This document shows, one piece after another, positions 26,869 through 37,052 of a stretch of DNA of 64,000 nt (positions are counted from its first letter, which is position 1; each line of letters opens with the position of its first letter). Both the position numbers and the translations under genes were made by a program. This DNA comes from Nucisporomicrobium flavum (GTDB lineage Bacteria > Actinomycetota > Actinomycetes > Mycobacteriales > Micromonosporaceae), in contig NZ_JADMLH010000001.1 in assembly GCF_016464385.1 (NCBI RefSeq), positions 393,421-457,420 of the forward strand, given 5' to 3'. The notes under the pieces are model-generated. The model did not search any database and was not told where the DNA came from. It saw only the letters and a program-made list of their open reading frames with translations.

Positions 26869-28535
26869 GCCTCACCCTCAAGGTCCTCTGGGACACCAGC
26901 CCCGAGGCGATCGCCACGCGGGCCGCGGCGTGGACCGACATGGCGAAGGACATCGACGACGCCGCCGAGGAGGTCATCCGCGGCAGCCGCGACGTCGAGG
27001 ACGTGTGGCCGTCCGGGGCCGCCGCCGAGGCCGCCTGGAAACGCGCCGCCGAGCTGCGGGCCGAGGTGAGCAACGCGTACAACCCGTGCAAGCGGATCGG
27101 GCAGGCGCTGCGCGAGCACGCCGACACCGTGCGGTCCCTGCAGGAGCAGCTGCGCGACATCACCACCTCGGCGTCGAAGGCGGGTTTCGACGTGGACATC
27201 GCCTCCGGCACGGTGACCGCCCCGCAGCGCATGTACGACGAGACCACCGCCCCGCACACCGTCGCGCAGCAGGTCAGCGCGTACGTCGGGCAGCTGCAGG
27301 GCGTGCTCGACCGGGCCGCGGAGTCCGACGATCGCTGCGCCGGCGTCATCACCGTGAACCTGCCCGACCCGCGCAGCGGCTTCGGGTCGCTGAGCCTGCG
27401 CCCGGTGAGCAAGCAGGACCTCGAGTCGCAGAAGGGCCGCCCGCCGAAGGACGTCCGCGCCTGGTGGGACTCGCTCACCCCGGAGCAGCAGGAACAGGCC
27501 ATCCAGGACTATCCCGAGCTGGTCGGGTGGCTCGACGGTGTACCGGCCTCCGACCGCGACGTGGCCAACCGCATCACGCTCGACCGCAACCTCGCCGACC
27601 TGAACTCGCAGCGCACCTCGGTGATGTCCCGCGAGGACTACCTCAAGGCGATGGCGGAGCAGGGCCGGCTCGGCGAGGTCTACCCGGAGTCCATGAACCC
27701 GGTCGGCAGCTACCTGGCCGAGATGGACCAGCTCGAGAAGCAGCGCGAGGACCTCGACAACCGGCTCAAGGGACCCACCACCATCCACAACCGGCTCGGC
27801 GACCCGAACAAGCCGCCGGCGCTGCTGATGGGCTTCGACCCGGCCGGCGACGGCAAGGCCATCGTGTCGATCGGCGACCCCGACACCGCCGACAACGTGG
27901 TGACGTACGTGCCCGGCACCACGTCCGACCTGCCGGGCTTCGGCACCGACCTGAACCGGGCCGACGTGATGCGCGCCGACGCGGACATCTACGGCACCGG
28001 CGGTAGCACCGCGTCGATCGTGTGGCTCGGCTACGACGCGCCGGACGCGATCCCGAACGCGACCAAGGCGCACTACGCCGAGGACGGCGCCCCGGCCCTG
28101 AGGCAATTCCAGGAAGGGCTGCGCGCGACCCACGACGGCGACCCGTCGCACAACACCGTCATCGGCCACAGCTACGGCAGCACCACGGTCGGGTACGCGG
28201 CCAAGGACGGCCACCTCGCCGCCGACGACCTCATCTTCGTCGGCAGCCCCGGGGTGGGCGTGGACTCGGCCACGGAGCTGCACTTCGACGGCGGCGCCCA
28301 GGACGTCTACGCCAGCACCGCGAAGAACGACATCATCTCGGGGGCCGGGCTCGACGACACCATGGTGCACGGGGAGAACCCCGACAACCCAGGCTTCGGC
28401 GGCCGGCAGTTCACCAGCGCCGACGGGTCCTTCTGGCATCCCATCGACACCCATTCGCAATACTGGGACCAGGGAAACCCGTCCCGGAAGAACATCGCGC
28501 TGGTCGTGACCGGCCAGGGAGACAAGGTCAGCTGA
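26865..28535 (+). CDS. DUF1023 alpha/beta-hydrolase with helical N-terminal domain
   Basis: 556 residues. The first 170 are a long helical hairpin of the WXG/LXG kind (VWPSGAAAEAAWKRAAELRAE). A hinge with coiled-coil character (LAEMDQLEKQREDLDNRLKG) follows, then the DUF1023 hydrolase domain: GFDPAGDGKAIVSIGDPDTADNV, nucleophile GHSYGSTTVGYAA near residue 432, SPGVGVDSA, and catalytic histidine in WHPIDTHSQYW. DUF1023 proteins accompany WXG100 partners in actinobacteria and are probably exported esterases or lipases. Translationally coupled on both sides. Confidence 0.9.
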   Translation: MSLTLKVLWDTSPEAIATRAAAWTDMAKDIDDAAEEVIRGSRDVEDVWPSGAAAEAAWKRAAELRAEVSNAYNPCKRIGQALREHADTVRSLQEQLRDITTSASKAGFDVDIASGTVTAPQRMYDETTAPHTVAQQVSAYVGQLQGVLDRAAESDDRCAGVITVNLPDPRSGFGSLSLRPVSKQDLESQKGRPPKDVRAWWDSLTPEQQEQAIQDYPELVGWLDGVPASDRDVANRITLDRNLADLNSQRTSVMSREDYLKAMAEQGRLGEVYPESMNPVGSYLAEMDQLEKQREDLDNRLKGPTTIHNRLGDPNKPPALLMGFDPAGDGKAIVSIGDPDTADNVVTYVPGTTSDLPGFGTDLNRADVMRADADIYGTGGSTASIVWLGYDAPDAIPNATKAHYAEDGAPALRQFQEGLRATHDGDPSHNTVIGHSYGSTTVGYAAKDGHLAADDLIFVGSPGVGVDSATELHFDGGAQDVYASTAKNDIISGAGLDDTMVHGENPDNPGFGGRQFTSADGSFWHPIDTHSQYWDQGNPSRKNIALVVTGQGDKVS

Positions 28536-29011
28536 TGTCGTCCTTGCGGCGTACCGTCCTCGCCCTTCTCGCCGCCGGCGCCCTGCTCGCCGGCTGCGAC
28601 AGCACCCAGGAGTCCACCGTGACCAAAGAGGAAGCCGTCCAGCGGGTCGCCGCGCGCGCCCAGGAGGCGCTGCAGCAACTGCCGCCCGGTGCGACGCTCA
28701 AGCAGACCCTGCACACGCCCGACCTGGCCTGCAACGACCAGGACCGCGACGGCGCGATCTTCGTGGAGACCACGTACCAGGTGATCTACCCGCAGGGCTG
28801 GCCGGTGGACCAGACCATGGCGACGATCAGCGCGTACTGGGACAGCCACGGCTACAAGGCCGTACGCGACGACCGCGACGACACCGCCCACCCGGAGCTC
28901 GTGGTCGAGAAGGAGGACGACGGGTTCCGCATCGGCTACGTGATCAGCCGCCGCGCCAACGGGACCGAGGACGTCTTCCTCCGCAGCAGCTCACCCTGTT
29001 TCCAGCCCTGA
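28535..29011 (+). CDS. Putative lipoprotein
   Basis: 158 residues with a lipobox signal peptide, LLAAGALLAGC (Cys near residue 21), so it is lipid-anchored outside the membrane. The mature part is small and mixed alpha/beta with a disulphide-ready pair (DLACND, SSPCFQP). It starts one base into the stop of the DUF1023 gene (TGATG). Probably an accessory or immunity-like partner of the hydrolase, by context only. Confidence 0.85.
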   Translation: MSSLRRTVLALLAAGALLAGCDSTQESTVTKEEAVQRVAARAQEALQQLPPGATLKQTLHTPDLACNDQDRDGAIFVETTYQVIYPQGWPVDQTMATISAYWDSHGYKAVRDDRDDTAHPELVVEKEDDGFRIGYVISRRANGTEDVFLRSSSPCFQP

Positions 29012-29046
29012 TCGTCGCGGGGCCGCGGGCCCCGTAGGGTGGGTTC

Positions 29047-30264
29047 ATGACATCCGAGGACGCCGCGTGGCACGGGGTGATCCACGAGATCCTGGATCAA
29101 TCGCACCTGTGGCGCCCCGAGGACCTCGCGGGGGTGGTGGACGGCGCAGCGGCCCGGCTGGGGCTGACGGCGACGATCTACCTGATCGACCACGAGCAGC
29201 GGTTCCTGCGCCCGCTCGATGTTCCCGGCCGGAAGCTGCCGGAGCCGCTGGCCGCGGACGGCACGACCGGCGGGGAGGCGTTCACCCGGGTGGAGTCGAT
29301 CCCGGCCGGTGACCGGGTGTGGTCGCCGATGGTGAACGGCACCGACCGCCTCGGCGTCATCGATTACACCCTGCCCGCCGGCGCCGATCATGAGTTCATC
29401 CGGCAGTGCGAGCTCGTGGCCGGGCTCGTCGGGCACCTGATCACCACGACCCGGCCCCGCGGCGACGGGCTCCGCCTGGCCCAGCGCTCACAACCGATGA
29501 CGCCGGGCGCCGAGCTGCTCTGGCAGCTGCTGCCACCGCTGACCGTGAGCGTCCGGGACTTCGCCGTGTCCGCCGTCCTGGAACCGTCGTACGACGTGGG
29601 CGGGGACGCGTACGACTACGTCGTCGACGACCGCCGGCCGCAGTTCGTCGTGCTGGACGCCGCCGGCCGCCGGCTGCGGGCGGGCCTGGCCGCGGCGGTG
29701 GTCCTGTCGAGCATCCGGGCCAGCCGCCGTGCCGGCGGTGACCTGCTCGAGCAGGCCCGCGCCGCCGACGCCGAGCTGCTGGCGCAGTTCTCCGACGCAC
29801 GCTTCGCCACGGCGGTGCTGGCCGAGCTGGACCTCGGCACGGGCGTGCTGCGCTACGTCAACGCCGGGCACCCGCCGCCGCTGGTGATGCGCGACGGCAA
29901 GATCGTGGAGACCCTGACCGCGGGCCGCCGCATGCCGCTGGGCATCCCGGACCCGCAGGCCACGTACGGCGAGGTGACGCTGCACCCGGGCGACCGGCTG
30001 GTGCTCTACACCGACGGCGTGTCGGAGGCCCGCAACGCCGCCGGCGAGCAGTTCGGCACCCGGCGCCTCGCCGAGCTGGCCGAGCGGCACTCCACGGACG
30101 ACCTGCCGCTGTCCGAGGGCCTGCGCCGGCTGGCCCACGCGGTCCTCGCCCACCAGGACGGGCCCCCGTCCGACGACCTCACGCTGCTGCTGGTGGAATG
30201 GTCGGCGGGCGCCGCGCTGCGGACCCTGCCACCGAGCTCACGAGAGAACGCCGAGGCGGGATGA
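29047..30264 (+). CDS. PP2C/SpoIIE serine phosphatase with GAF-like sensor
   Basis: 405 residues. The N-terminal 150 look like a GAF domain (ATIYLIDHEQRFLRPL, GDRVWSPMVNGTDRLGVIDYTLP). The C-terminal SpoIIE domain has the metal aspartates in YDVGGDAYDYV, LYTDGVSEARN and PPSDDLTLLLVEW. Such phosphatases reactivate anti-anti-sigma factors, and a STAS gene follows with an ATGA overlap. It would read a small-molecule or redox signal and feed a partner-switching sigma-factor circuit. Confidence 0.94.
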   Translation: MTSEDAAWHGVIHEILDQSHLWRPEDLAGVVDGAAARLGLTATIYLIDHEQRFLRPLDVPGRKLPEPLAADGTTGGEAFTRVESIPAGDRVWSPMVNGTDRLGVIDYTLPAGADHEFIRQCELVAGLVGHLITTTRPRGDGLRLAQRSQPMTPGAELLWQLLPPLTVSVRDFAVSAVLEPSYDVGGDAYDYVVDDRRPQFVVLDAAGRRLRAGLAAAVVLSSIRASRRAGGDLLEQARAADAELLAQFSDARFATAVLAELDLGTGVLRYVNAGHPPPLVMRDGKIVETLTAGRRMPLGIPDPQATYGEVTLHPGDRLVLYTDGVSEARNAAGEQFGTRRLAELAERHSTDDLPLSEGLRRLAHAVLAHQDGPPSDDLTLLLVEWSAGAALRTLPPSSRENAEAG

Positions 30265-30608
30265 GTACCGACATTCTCAGCGTCACCGCCCGCGACACGG
30301 CCGGCGGCGCCCGGGTCGTGGCGGCGACCGGCGACCTGGACCACGACAGCGTCCTGGTGCTGCGCGACGCCGTCGAGGCGGCCTGGACCGACGGGTGCGT
30401 CCACGTGGTGGTGGACCTGGCACTGGTCACTTTCTGCGACTCGGCCGGACTGAGCTTCTTCGTGGAGGCGCACCGGCGCGCGCAGGCCCGCCACGGCTCG
30501 TTCCGGCTGGCGGCGCCCGGCCGGGCGGTCCAGTACGTGCTGGAGGCCACCAACCTGGGCCGCTACCTGAGCATCCACCCGAGCGTCGACGAGGCGCTGG
30601 CCGCGTAG
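30261..30608 (+). CDS. STAS-domain anti-sigma factor antagonist
   Basis: 115 residues, a single STAS fold: ARVVAATGDLDHDSVLVLRDAV, VVVDLALVTFCDSAGLSFFVEAHRRA. The phosphorylatable serine is in CDSAGLS. Substrate candidate of the adjacent SpoIIE phosphatase. No anti-sigma kinase (HATPase_c) gene is next to it, so that partner is elsewhere. Only four bases separate it from the convergent chemoreceptor gene. Confidence 0.94.
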   Translation: MSTDILSVTARDTAGGARVVAATGDLDHDSVLVLRDAVEAAWTDGCVHVVVDLALVTFCDSAGLSFFVEAHRRAQARHGSFRLAAPGRAVQYVLEATNLGRYLSIHPSVDEALAA

Positions 30609-30612
30609 CCGC

Positions 30613-32214
30613 TCACCGCCGGAAGGCCGAGACCAGGCCGGTGAGCTGCGTCGACATCCGGGCCAGCTCGGTCGTGGCCTGCTGGGTCTCCTCGACCCCC
30701 CGGCTGGTCCGCCCCGCCGCGTCGGCGACGCCGGTGATGCTCCTGGCGATGTCGCCGGTGCCGGTGGCCGCCTCGGAGACGCTGCGGTTCATCTCGGCGG
30801 TCGTCGCGGTCTGCTCCTCCACCGCGGAGGCGATGGTGGTCTGGTAGTCGTTGATCCGCGCGATGACCTTCGAGATCTCGTCGATGGCGGTGACCGCGCC
30901 GGTGGTGTCGGCCTGGATCGCCTCGATCCGCCGGGAGATGTCCTCGGTCGCCTTCGCCGTCTCCTGCGCCAGGTCCTTGACCTCGCTGGCGACCACGGCG
31001 AAGCCCTTGCCCATCTCCCCGGCGCGGGCCGCCTCGATGGTGGCGTTCAGCGCGAGCAGGTTGGTCTGCTCGGCGATCGAGGTGATCACCTTGATGACGT
31101 TGCCGATCTCGGCGGAGGACTCCCCCAGCTTGTTCATCGTCGCCGAGGTGGTCGACGCCAGCATCACCGCCTCCGCCGCGACGTGGGCCGCCTCGGTGGC
31201 GTTCTGGGAGATCTCCCGGATCGAGGCGCCCATCTCCTCCGCGCCGGCCGACACGGTGTCGACGCTGCGGGAGATCTGCTCGGCCGCGGCGGAGACGGTC
31301 TGCGACTCCGTGGAGGCGCTCTGCGCCGATTCCGCGATCTGCGCCGCCGTCGCGCTCATCTCCTCGGATGCGCTGGCCAGCGAGGACGCCGACTCGTCGA
31401 TCGTGCCCACGGTCCGGCGCAGCGAGGCGACCGCTGCGTCGAGCGCCTGGCCCATCTGCCCGGTCTCGTCGCGCGACGTCAGGCCGCTGGAGCGGGTGAG
31501 GTCGTTGGTGGCCAGTGCGTCGCAGACCGCCTTGACCCGGCCGAGCGACTTGACGATGCGGCGGGCCACCAGTAATCCGAGCAGCAGGGCGAGGATCAGG
31601 CCCACGACGAGCAGGGTCAACGACAGCATCCGGCTGAAGCCGTACGTGTCCTTCGCCGCGTCGGAGTTCTTCACCGCGTCGGCCGTCTCCGCAGCGTCCA
31701 GCTCCGCCAGATCCGTTCCGATCTTGTCGAGCACCGGCACGGCCTCCTTGGCCCGGACGGCCGACCACTGATCGAGTTCGTTGGCGGCGCCGAGCGGGAG
31801 CAACTTCGTGCGAGCGAGCTCAGCGTAGGACTGAAATGTCGTCTCCAGCTCGCTGATGGTCTGTGGCGAGCCGGCCGGGTTGCTGCGCCGGTACGCCGTC
31901 ATGGCATCGCCGAACGAGGTCACGTCGGCTGCGAACCGGTCGGCGAAGCTCTTCGCCATGGCGTCATCCGGTGACAGCGCCTGCAGCGCAGTGTCCAGCC
32001 GGCTCTGCGTCACGGCGGACTCCAGATGCCCGACGGCCTTGATGCTCGCCACGTTGCTGCGCGCGATGAGGTTCGCCGCGTCGCTGGTCTTCTGCAGGCC
32101 GATCAGGCCGGTGACGCCCACGATCACCGCGACGAGCGCGGCGGCCGCCACGGCGCTGAGCACCTTCACGTTGACGCTGAGGTCGTCCAGCGACCGCCGC
32201 TTGCCTGCCGTCAT
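30613..32214 (-). CDS. Methyl-accepting chemotaxis protein
   Basis: 533 residues. TM1 about 17-37 ([23 protein letters not shown]), a four-helix periplasmic-side sensor (about 40-190), TM2 about 205-228 ([19 protein letters not shown]), HAMP, then the long signalling coiled coil with the hairpin tip [18 protein letters not shown] and [24 protein letters not shown] precedes the ATG. Zoosporic Actinoplanes-type bacteria are motile, which fits. No che genes are nearby. The ligand is unknown. Confidence 0.95.
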   Translation of the reverse strand: MTAGKRRSLDDLSVNVKVLSAVAAAALVAVIVGVTGLIGLQKTSDAANLIARSNVASIKAVGHLESAVTQSRLDTALQALSPDDAMAKSFADRFAADVTSFGDAMTAYRRSNPAGSPQTISELETTFQSYAELARTKLLPLGAANELDQWSAVRAKEAVPVLDKIGTDLAELDAAETADAVKNSDAAKDTYGFSRMLSLTLLVVGLILALLLGLLVARRIVKSLGRVKAVCDALATNDLTRSSGLTSRDETGQMGQALDAAVASLRRTVGTIDESASSLASASEEMSATAAQIAESAQSASTESQTVSAAAEQISRSVDTVSAGAEEMGASIREISQNATEAAHVAAEAVMLASTTSATMNKLGESSAEIGNVIKVITSIAEQTNLLALNATIEAARAGEMGKGFAVVASEVKDLAQETAKATEDISRRIEAIQADTTGAVTAIDEISKVIARINDYQTTIASAVEEQTATTAEMNRSVSEAATGTGDIARSITGVADAAGRTSRGVEETQQATTELARMSTQLTGLVSAFRR

Positions 32215-32315
32215 CGCATCCCCCGGGTCGACGCCCCGGCGGCGCCGGGTCCTGTTGCCATCATCAGCACAGACGGCGGCCCACCGCGCGTGATTCGGCG
32301 AAGAACAGGCCGGGC

Positions 32316-33632
32316 TCAGGCGGGGGCTACGGCGCCGGGGGCGTACACCATGACGCCCAGCGAACCGGTGTCCAGCCGGCCGTCGGCCTGCAGCCGGAAG
32401 CGCCAGCGGTCCTCGCTGGTCGCGCCGAGCACGACCACCGCCCAGGCGGCGTCGCCGCGGGCCGCCAGCTCGCGGATGCGGGGCAGGTCGGGGGCCGGCG
32501 GGGCGGAGCCGAGCAGCAGCACCCCGGCACCCGGCGGTTGGGCCTCCGCGGCGGCGATCGCCTCCTCGACGGTCTGCGCCGAGGCCACCTGGACCCCGGG
32601 GGCGATGTGCTGGGCCAGGCCACCCGCGACCACCCGGACCCCGGTGGACCAGGGGCTGGTGGTCAGCTCGGTCGCCCACGCGGCGGCGAGCGCGGCGGTG
32701 GCGGCGGGGTCGCCCTGCAACGCGATGACCCCGGGTGCCTGGCCCAGGTCGAGCAGCTCCCGGGTGCCGTACAGGGATCCGAGCGTGACCAGTCGCGGGC
32801 ACAGCACGGCAGCGGCCGGATCGACCGGCAACACCTGCAGGTCCCGCAGCGCGGCCATCCACAGCCGGCCACCGTCCTGCGCGAGCCACGGCGCCGGCGC
32901 CGGCTCGTGCGGCACGACCAGGCGCAGCTTGAGCCACGCCTCGTCGACCGAGACGCCGTAGATCGCCGGGACGCCCGCGCCCGCCGCGGTCGTGAGCACC
33001 CGCAGGGCGCGGTCGACGGTCCAGGAGGCGGCGGTGTCGAACAGGTGGGCGGGCGGCCCGGTGCGCTGCCTCGGGATGCCGAGCGCGGCCGCCGCGGCCG
33101 GGGCGCCGCGGCGCCGGCGCACGAGCAGCACGAGCAGCACCGCGCCGGTGATCACGAGCAGGACCCCGAGGATCAGCGCCACGGGCAGCCACGGGAAGCC
33201 GTCGTCCGCCGGGGCGGCCGGCGGAGAGCCGGCGCTCGAGGCGGAGGGCGCCGCGGCGGAAGGGGCCGCCACCGGCAGCGGGGAGAACTCCACGCCGGGG
33301 CCCTGCGCGTCGGGCGGCAGCTGCAGGATCCAGCCCGGCTCGATCTCGTCGGGCACGGTGAGCCGCTTGCCGTCGGGCTGCAGCCGGCCCTTGTTCAGCG
33401 TGAAGATCTCACTGTTGCGGTCGCCGTCGCCGAGAAAGCGCTCGGCGATCTCGTACAGGAACTCGTCCTGGCCGTTGAAGCTGGGCCTGACCCTGTACCA
33501 CTTCACCGGGTCCGTGGGCTCGGCGAGGACGGCGTACGCGGCCACCGGCGCCGCGTCCACCCGGCCCGGTGCGTACGGCGCCGCGCCCGCGAGGGCGGCG
33601 AGCAGCGCCATGAGAACGATTCGCGCACGCAT
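32316..33632 (-). CDS. LysM-like membrane protein with large cytoplasmic domain
   Basis: 438 residues. Signal peptide, then a short LysM-like outer module ([39 protein letters not shown]... [12 protein letters not shown]), a Ser/Ala/Pro linker and one membrane helix ([24 protein letters not shown], about 150-173). The rest is a cytoplasmic alpha/beta domain without recognisable motifs, ending [12 protein letters not shown]. Proteins of this architecture occur near type VII secretion loci; here the WXG100-like set is 4 kb away. Role unknown. Confidence 0.82.
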   Translation of the reverse strand: MRARIVLMALLAALAGAAPYAPGRVDAAPVAAYAVLAEPTDPVKWYRVRPSFNGQDEFLYEIAERFLGDGDRNSEIFTLNKGRLQPDGKRLTVPDEIEPGWILQLPPDAQGPGVEFSPLPVAAPSAAAPSASSAGSPPAAPADDGFPWLPVALILGVLLVITGAVLLVLLVRRRRGAPAAAAALGIPRQRTGPPAHLFDTAASWTVDRALRVLTTAAGAGVPAIYGVSVDEAWLKLRLVVPHEPAPAPWLAQDGGRLWMAALRDLQVLPVDPAAAVLCPRLVTLGSLYGTRELLDLGQAPGVIALQGDPAATAALAAAWATELTTSPWSTGVRVVAGGLAQHIAPGVQVASAQTVEEAIAAAEAQPPGAGVLLLGSAPPAPDLPRIRELAARGDAAWAVVVLGATSEDRWRFRLQADGRLDTGSLGVMVYAPGAVAPA

Positions 33633-33728
33633 GGAACGGGACCTTACCGCCGTCGATCTCCAGCCGTCGGCGCGAGGTCATCCGGCGTTCAGGGGGTGGA
33701 CGCGGAGAGCTCCTAGCCTTCGGGCGTC

Positions 33729-34661
33729 ATGGACACCACCCCCGAGGTCAGCGTGGTCATCCCGACCCGTAACCGTCCCGAGCTCCTGGCCCGCGCGGTC
33801 CGCAGCGTGCTCGCACAGACCGTCGCCGCGCTCGAGGTCGTCGTCGTGGCCGACGGACCCGACGAGGCCACCCCGAAGGCCCTGGCCGAGATCGGCGACC
33901 CCCGGGTGCGCCTGATCGCCCTGCCGGTCCGGGGCGGCGCGCCGAACGCCCGCAACACCGGCATCCGCGAGGCCCGCGCGCCGTGGACCGCGCTGCTCGA
34001 TGACGACGACGAGTGGCTGCCGCCGAAGCTGGCCGTGCAACTGGAGCTCGCCCGCTCGGCGGACTGCGCGCGCCCCGTGGTCGCCAGCCGGCTGCTGAAC
34101 CGTACGCCCCGCGCGGAGTACGTGATGCCGCGGCGGCTGCCCGCCGAGGATGAGCACCTGAGTGAGTACTTCACCGTGCGGCGCGGGCTGTTCCACGGCG
34201 AGGGCTTCATCCAGACGTCGACGATCCTGGCGCCGACCGAGCTGCTGCGCGCCGTGCCGTTCACCGTGGGCCTGCGCCGGCAGCAGGAACTGGACTGGAC
34301 GCTGCGCGCGATCCGCGCCGAGGGCACCCGGCTCATCGTGGCCGCCGAGCCGCTCGTGGTGTGGCACCAGGACGAGGACCGGGAACGGATCAGCCACGGC
34401 ATGCCCTGGGAGTCCCAGCTGGCATGGCTGCGGCGCAGCCGGGAGCTGTTCACCCCGCGGGCGTACGCGGCCTTCACGATGAGCGTGCTCAGCTCGATGG
34501 CCGCTCCGACGCGCAGCGCCACGGTCTTCCGCGAGCTGCTGCGCGAGGCCCGTACGCACGGCCGCCCGGCGCCCATCGACTACCTGACGCATCTGCAGAT
34601 CTGGGCGATCCCGCCGCACCTGCGCCACGTGCTGCGCGACCGGGTGCTGGGGCGCCGGTGA
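33729..34661 (+). CDS. Family 2 glycosyltransferase
   Basis: 310 residues, GT-A fold. SVVIPTRNRPELLARAVRSVLAQT at the start, GGAPNARNTGIREARAPWTALLDDDDEWLPP with the metal-binding aspartates near 95-100, and QQELDWTLRAIRAEGTRL with the acceptor-side acidic residue. It transfers a sugar during surface polysaccharide assembly. Overlaps the following GT4 gene by GTGA. Confidence 0.93.
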   Translation: MDTTPEVSVVIPTRNRPELLARAVRSVLAQTVAALEVVVVADGPDEATPKALAEIGDPRVRLIALPVRGGAPNARNTGIREARAPWTALLDDDDEWLPPKLAVQLELARSADCARPVVASRLLNRTPRAEYVMPRRLPAEDEHLSEYFTVRRGLFHGEGFIQTSTILAPTELLRAVPFTVGLRRQQELDWTLRAIRAEGTRLIVAAEPLVVWHQDEDRERISHGMPWESQLAWLRRSRELFTPRAYAAFTMSVLSSMAAPTRSATVFRELLREARTHGRPAPIDYLTHLQIWAIPPHLRHVLRDRVLGRR

Positions 34662-35815
34662 GCCGCGTCGTCGTCTGGCGCAGCGCACTGCTGTCCGGCT
34701 CGGAGACGTTCGTCCGCGCCCAGGCCCGCGCGCTGACCCGCTGGGACGCCCGGTTCCTCGGCGCCGTGAAGGCCGAATCGCCGCTCGCCGAGGAGACCGA
34801 CGTCATCACCTTCCCCCCGGGATTCCTGCGGCTGCGGCTGACCGGGCGGTCCCCGCGGCTGCGCCGGATCCTGGCCGGGCTGGGGCCCGACCTGGTGCAC
34901 GCCCACTTCGGCGGGGACGGCTGGCTGGTCAGCGCGGCGGCGGCGGAGCTGGGCGTACCGCTGGTCGTCACCGTGCACGGCCACGACGTGACCCGCCAGC
35001 CGCTCGCCCGTGGCCTCAAGGGCATGCGCTACCGCCGGAACCTGCGCACGGTGTTCCGCCGCGCGGCGCTGGTCCTCGCCGTCTCCGGGCCCATCCGGGA
35101 CGCCGCGATCGCCCGGGGCGCCGACCCCGCGAAGGTGCGCCTGCACCACACCGGCGTCCCGGTCCCCCCGGCGCCGCCCGCCGGGCCGAAGGAGTGGGAC
35201 GTCGTCTTCGTCGGCCGGTTCGTGGCCAAGAAGGGCCTCGACGATCTGGTGGCGGCGCTCGGCACGCTGTCCGACCTGGCGCCACGCGTCCTGCTGGCGG
35301 GTGAGGGCCCCCTGCTGCCGGAGATCCGCTCCCGTGCGGCCGCGCTGGGCCTCGACGTCACGTTCCCCGGCGCGCTCGGCCACGCCGCCGCGGAACGGGC
35401 CATGGCGGCGGCCAAGGTGTTCGCGTCGCCGTCACGGACCGCGCCCGACGGCGACAGCGAGGGCCTGCCCACCACGATCCTCGAGGCCGCGGCGCGGGGT
35501 GTACCCGTGGTGTCGACCCGGCACAGCGGCATTCCCGAAGCCGTGGTGCACGGCGAGACCGGGCTGCTCGGCGCGGAGGGCGACCGGGCGGCGCTGGCGG
35601 CGCACCTGCGGCTGCTGCTGACCGACGGCGAGCTGCGCGAGCGGCTGGGGCGCCGGGCCCGCGAGCATGTCCGGGACCGGTTCGACCTTGCCGTGCAGAC
35701 CCGGCGCCTCGAGGACCTCTACGACGCCGTCATCAGGGGCGGCGCAGCAGGCGGCGGGCCGCGCGTACCCCGCCCACGAACGCCCGCCCCGCCCGGGCCG
35801 GACCGGTACCGCTGA
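34658..35815 (+). CDS. Family 4 glycosyltransferase (GT-B)
   Basis: 385 residues, GTG start. DLVHAHFGGDGWLVS, VTVHGHDVTRQP, VFVGRFVAKKGLDDLV, and the nucleotide-sugar E-x7-E motif in DSEGLPTTILEAAARGVPVVSTRHSGIPEAV. Retaining transferase, probably acting on a lipid-linked oligosaccharide. The last 28 residues lie opposite the C-terminus of the convergent methyltransferase gene, an 83-base overlap, and look like a read-out of that antisense. Confidence 0.92.
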   Translation: MSRVVVWRSALLSGSETFVRAQARALTRWDARFLGAVKAESPLAEETDVITFPPGFLRLRLTGRSPRLRRILAGLGPDLVHAHFGGDGWLVSAAAAELGVPLVVTVHGHDVTRQPLARGLKGMRYRRNLRTVFRRAALVLAVSGPIRDAAIARGADPAKVRLHHTGVPVPPAPPAGPKEWDVVFVGRFVAKKGLDDLVAALGTLSDLAPRVLLAGEGPLLPEIRSRAAALGLDVTFPGALGHAAAERAMAAAKVFASPSRTAPDGDSEGLPTTILEAAARGVPVVSTRHSGIPEAVVHGETGLLGAEGDRAALAAHLRLLLTDGELRERLGRRAREHVRDRFDLAVQTRRLEDLYDAVIRGGAAGGGPRVPRPRTPAPPGPDRYR

Positions 35816-37052
35816 GCAGCTCGACCGTCCGCCGGGCCAGGCGCAGGTCGGCCTCACGGGCGGTCAGCTCCTCCGCCAGGAACGCGGCCTGCGCCCGGGC
35901 CTCGGCCAGCTCGCGGGTGAGCCGGTCACGCTCGGCGCGCAGCTCGGCGAAGGGCAGCGCGCGCCGCTCCGTTTCCTCGCCGATCGCCAGCTCGCGGCCG
36001 GCCATGGCGGCCAGGGTCGCGGCGAGGTCGGTGCTGCCGGGCCACGGATGGCCGCCGCGCTGCAGCCGGTCGGCCAGGTCGCGCAGGGTCGCGGCGACGT
36101 CGCCCGCCGGCGCCAAGGGGGTCAGGGTGCCGTCCGGGCCGCTGAGCACCTGACCGGCCGGGACCCCGGCCGCCGGGCCGTCGAGCCACGACCCGAGCAG
36201 CTCACGCACGGCGGGCAGGTCACGCCGGGCGGCGGCGCCGGCTATGCGACTGAGCAGGGTACGGGTGCCCGGGGCGGCCCCCGGTGCCGTGGCCGGAGTC
36301 CTCAGGGCGTCCCTGGTGCGGGCGGCGACCACGACCCACGCGGGCGCGAGCACGTGGCCCTGCCGGAGGCTCGCCAGCGCCGGCGGCACCGGATCGGTGA
36401 GCACCTCGGCGTCGTCGTCGAACGCGCCCGCCACCACAGCTTCCGCGGCGGCGTCGTCGCGCGTGGTCTCCAGCACGACCCGCGGCCGCACGGGGTCGGG
36501 GTAGAGGGCGTACACCCGCGACGCCCCGGACCCGGTGAGCGGTCCCGGCCCGGCCGGCCGGGTGTCGTCCCAGGCCGGGGTCCAGTCCGAGTCGGACGGC
36601 GGCCGCGGGGGCGCGACGAGCCGGTGTACGCCCAGCGGGTTCTCCAGCGCCAGCATCAGCAGCCCGTCCGGCTTCAGCACGCCGCGCAGCACGTCGAGCG
36701 TCTGCGCCCAGCTCAGCTCGTCGTGCTCGGCCGTACCGAGGCGTTCCAGGCCGTCGAGCGCGATGACGGTGTCGAACGGCTCCTCGGCCGCGAGCTTGGC
36801 GACGCTGCCGCAGAGCACCTCGAGGCCGGGCAGGCCGGCGAGCCGTTCCGCGTCGGGGACGCCGCGCACCAGCACCGTGGCGCCGGTCAGCCCGGCCAGC
36901 AGGGCGGGGTCGTGCGGGCCGGCGACGAGCGTACGGCCGCGGGCGGCGGCCAGGAACGGCGCGAGGGCCTCGCCGCGCACCGGCCCGGGCCCGTGGGTGC
37001 CGTCGAGATCCGACCAGACGAGCATCTCCCCGCCGATCAGCCGGTACGTCAC
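35733..37052 (-). CDS. SAM-dependent methyltransferase-like protein with C-terminal coiled coil
   Basis: 439 residues, GTG start overlapping the upstream gene by GTGA. A Rossmann-like domain covers about 30-160 (GRTLVAGPHDPALLAG, AEEPFDTVIALDGLERL, LKPDGLLMLALENPLGVHRLV), without a strict GxGxG. A middle part follows (RPRVVLETTRDDAAAEAVV), then a C-terminal coiled coil (LPFAELRAERDRLTRELAEARAQAAFLAEELTAREADLRLA) and a basic end. The layout resembles polysaccharide-associated methyltransferases whose coiled coil sets chain length. Catalytic competence is uncertain. Confidence 0.8.
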   Translation of the reverse strand: MTYRLIGGEMLVWSDLDGTHGPGPVRGEALAPFLAAARGRTLVAGPHDPALLAGLTGATVLVRGVPDAERLAGLPGLEVLCGSVAKLAAEEPFDTVIALDGLERLGTAEHDELSWAQTLDVLRGVLKPDGLLMLALENPLGVHRLVAPPRPPSDSDWTPAWDDTRPAGPGPLTGSGASRVYALYPDPVRPRVVLETTRDDAAAEAVVAGAFDDDAEVLTDPVPPALASLRQGHVLAPAWVVVAARTRDALRTPATAPGAAPGTRTLLSRIAGAAARRDLPAVRELLGSWLDGPAAGVPAGQVLSGPDGTLTPLAPAGDVAATLRDLADRLQRGGHPWPGSTDLAATLAAMAGRELAIGEETERRALPFAELRAERDRLTRELAEARAQAAFLAEELTAREADLRLARRTVELLSGTGPARAGRAFVGGVRAARRLLRRP

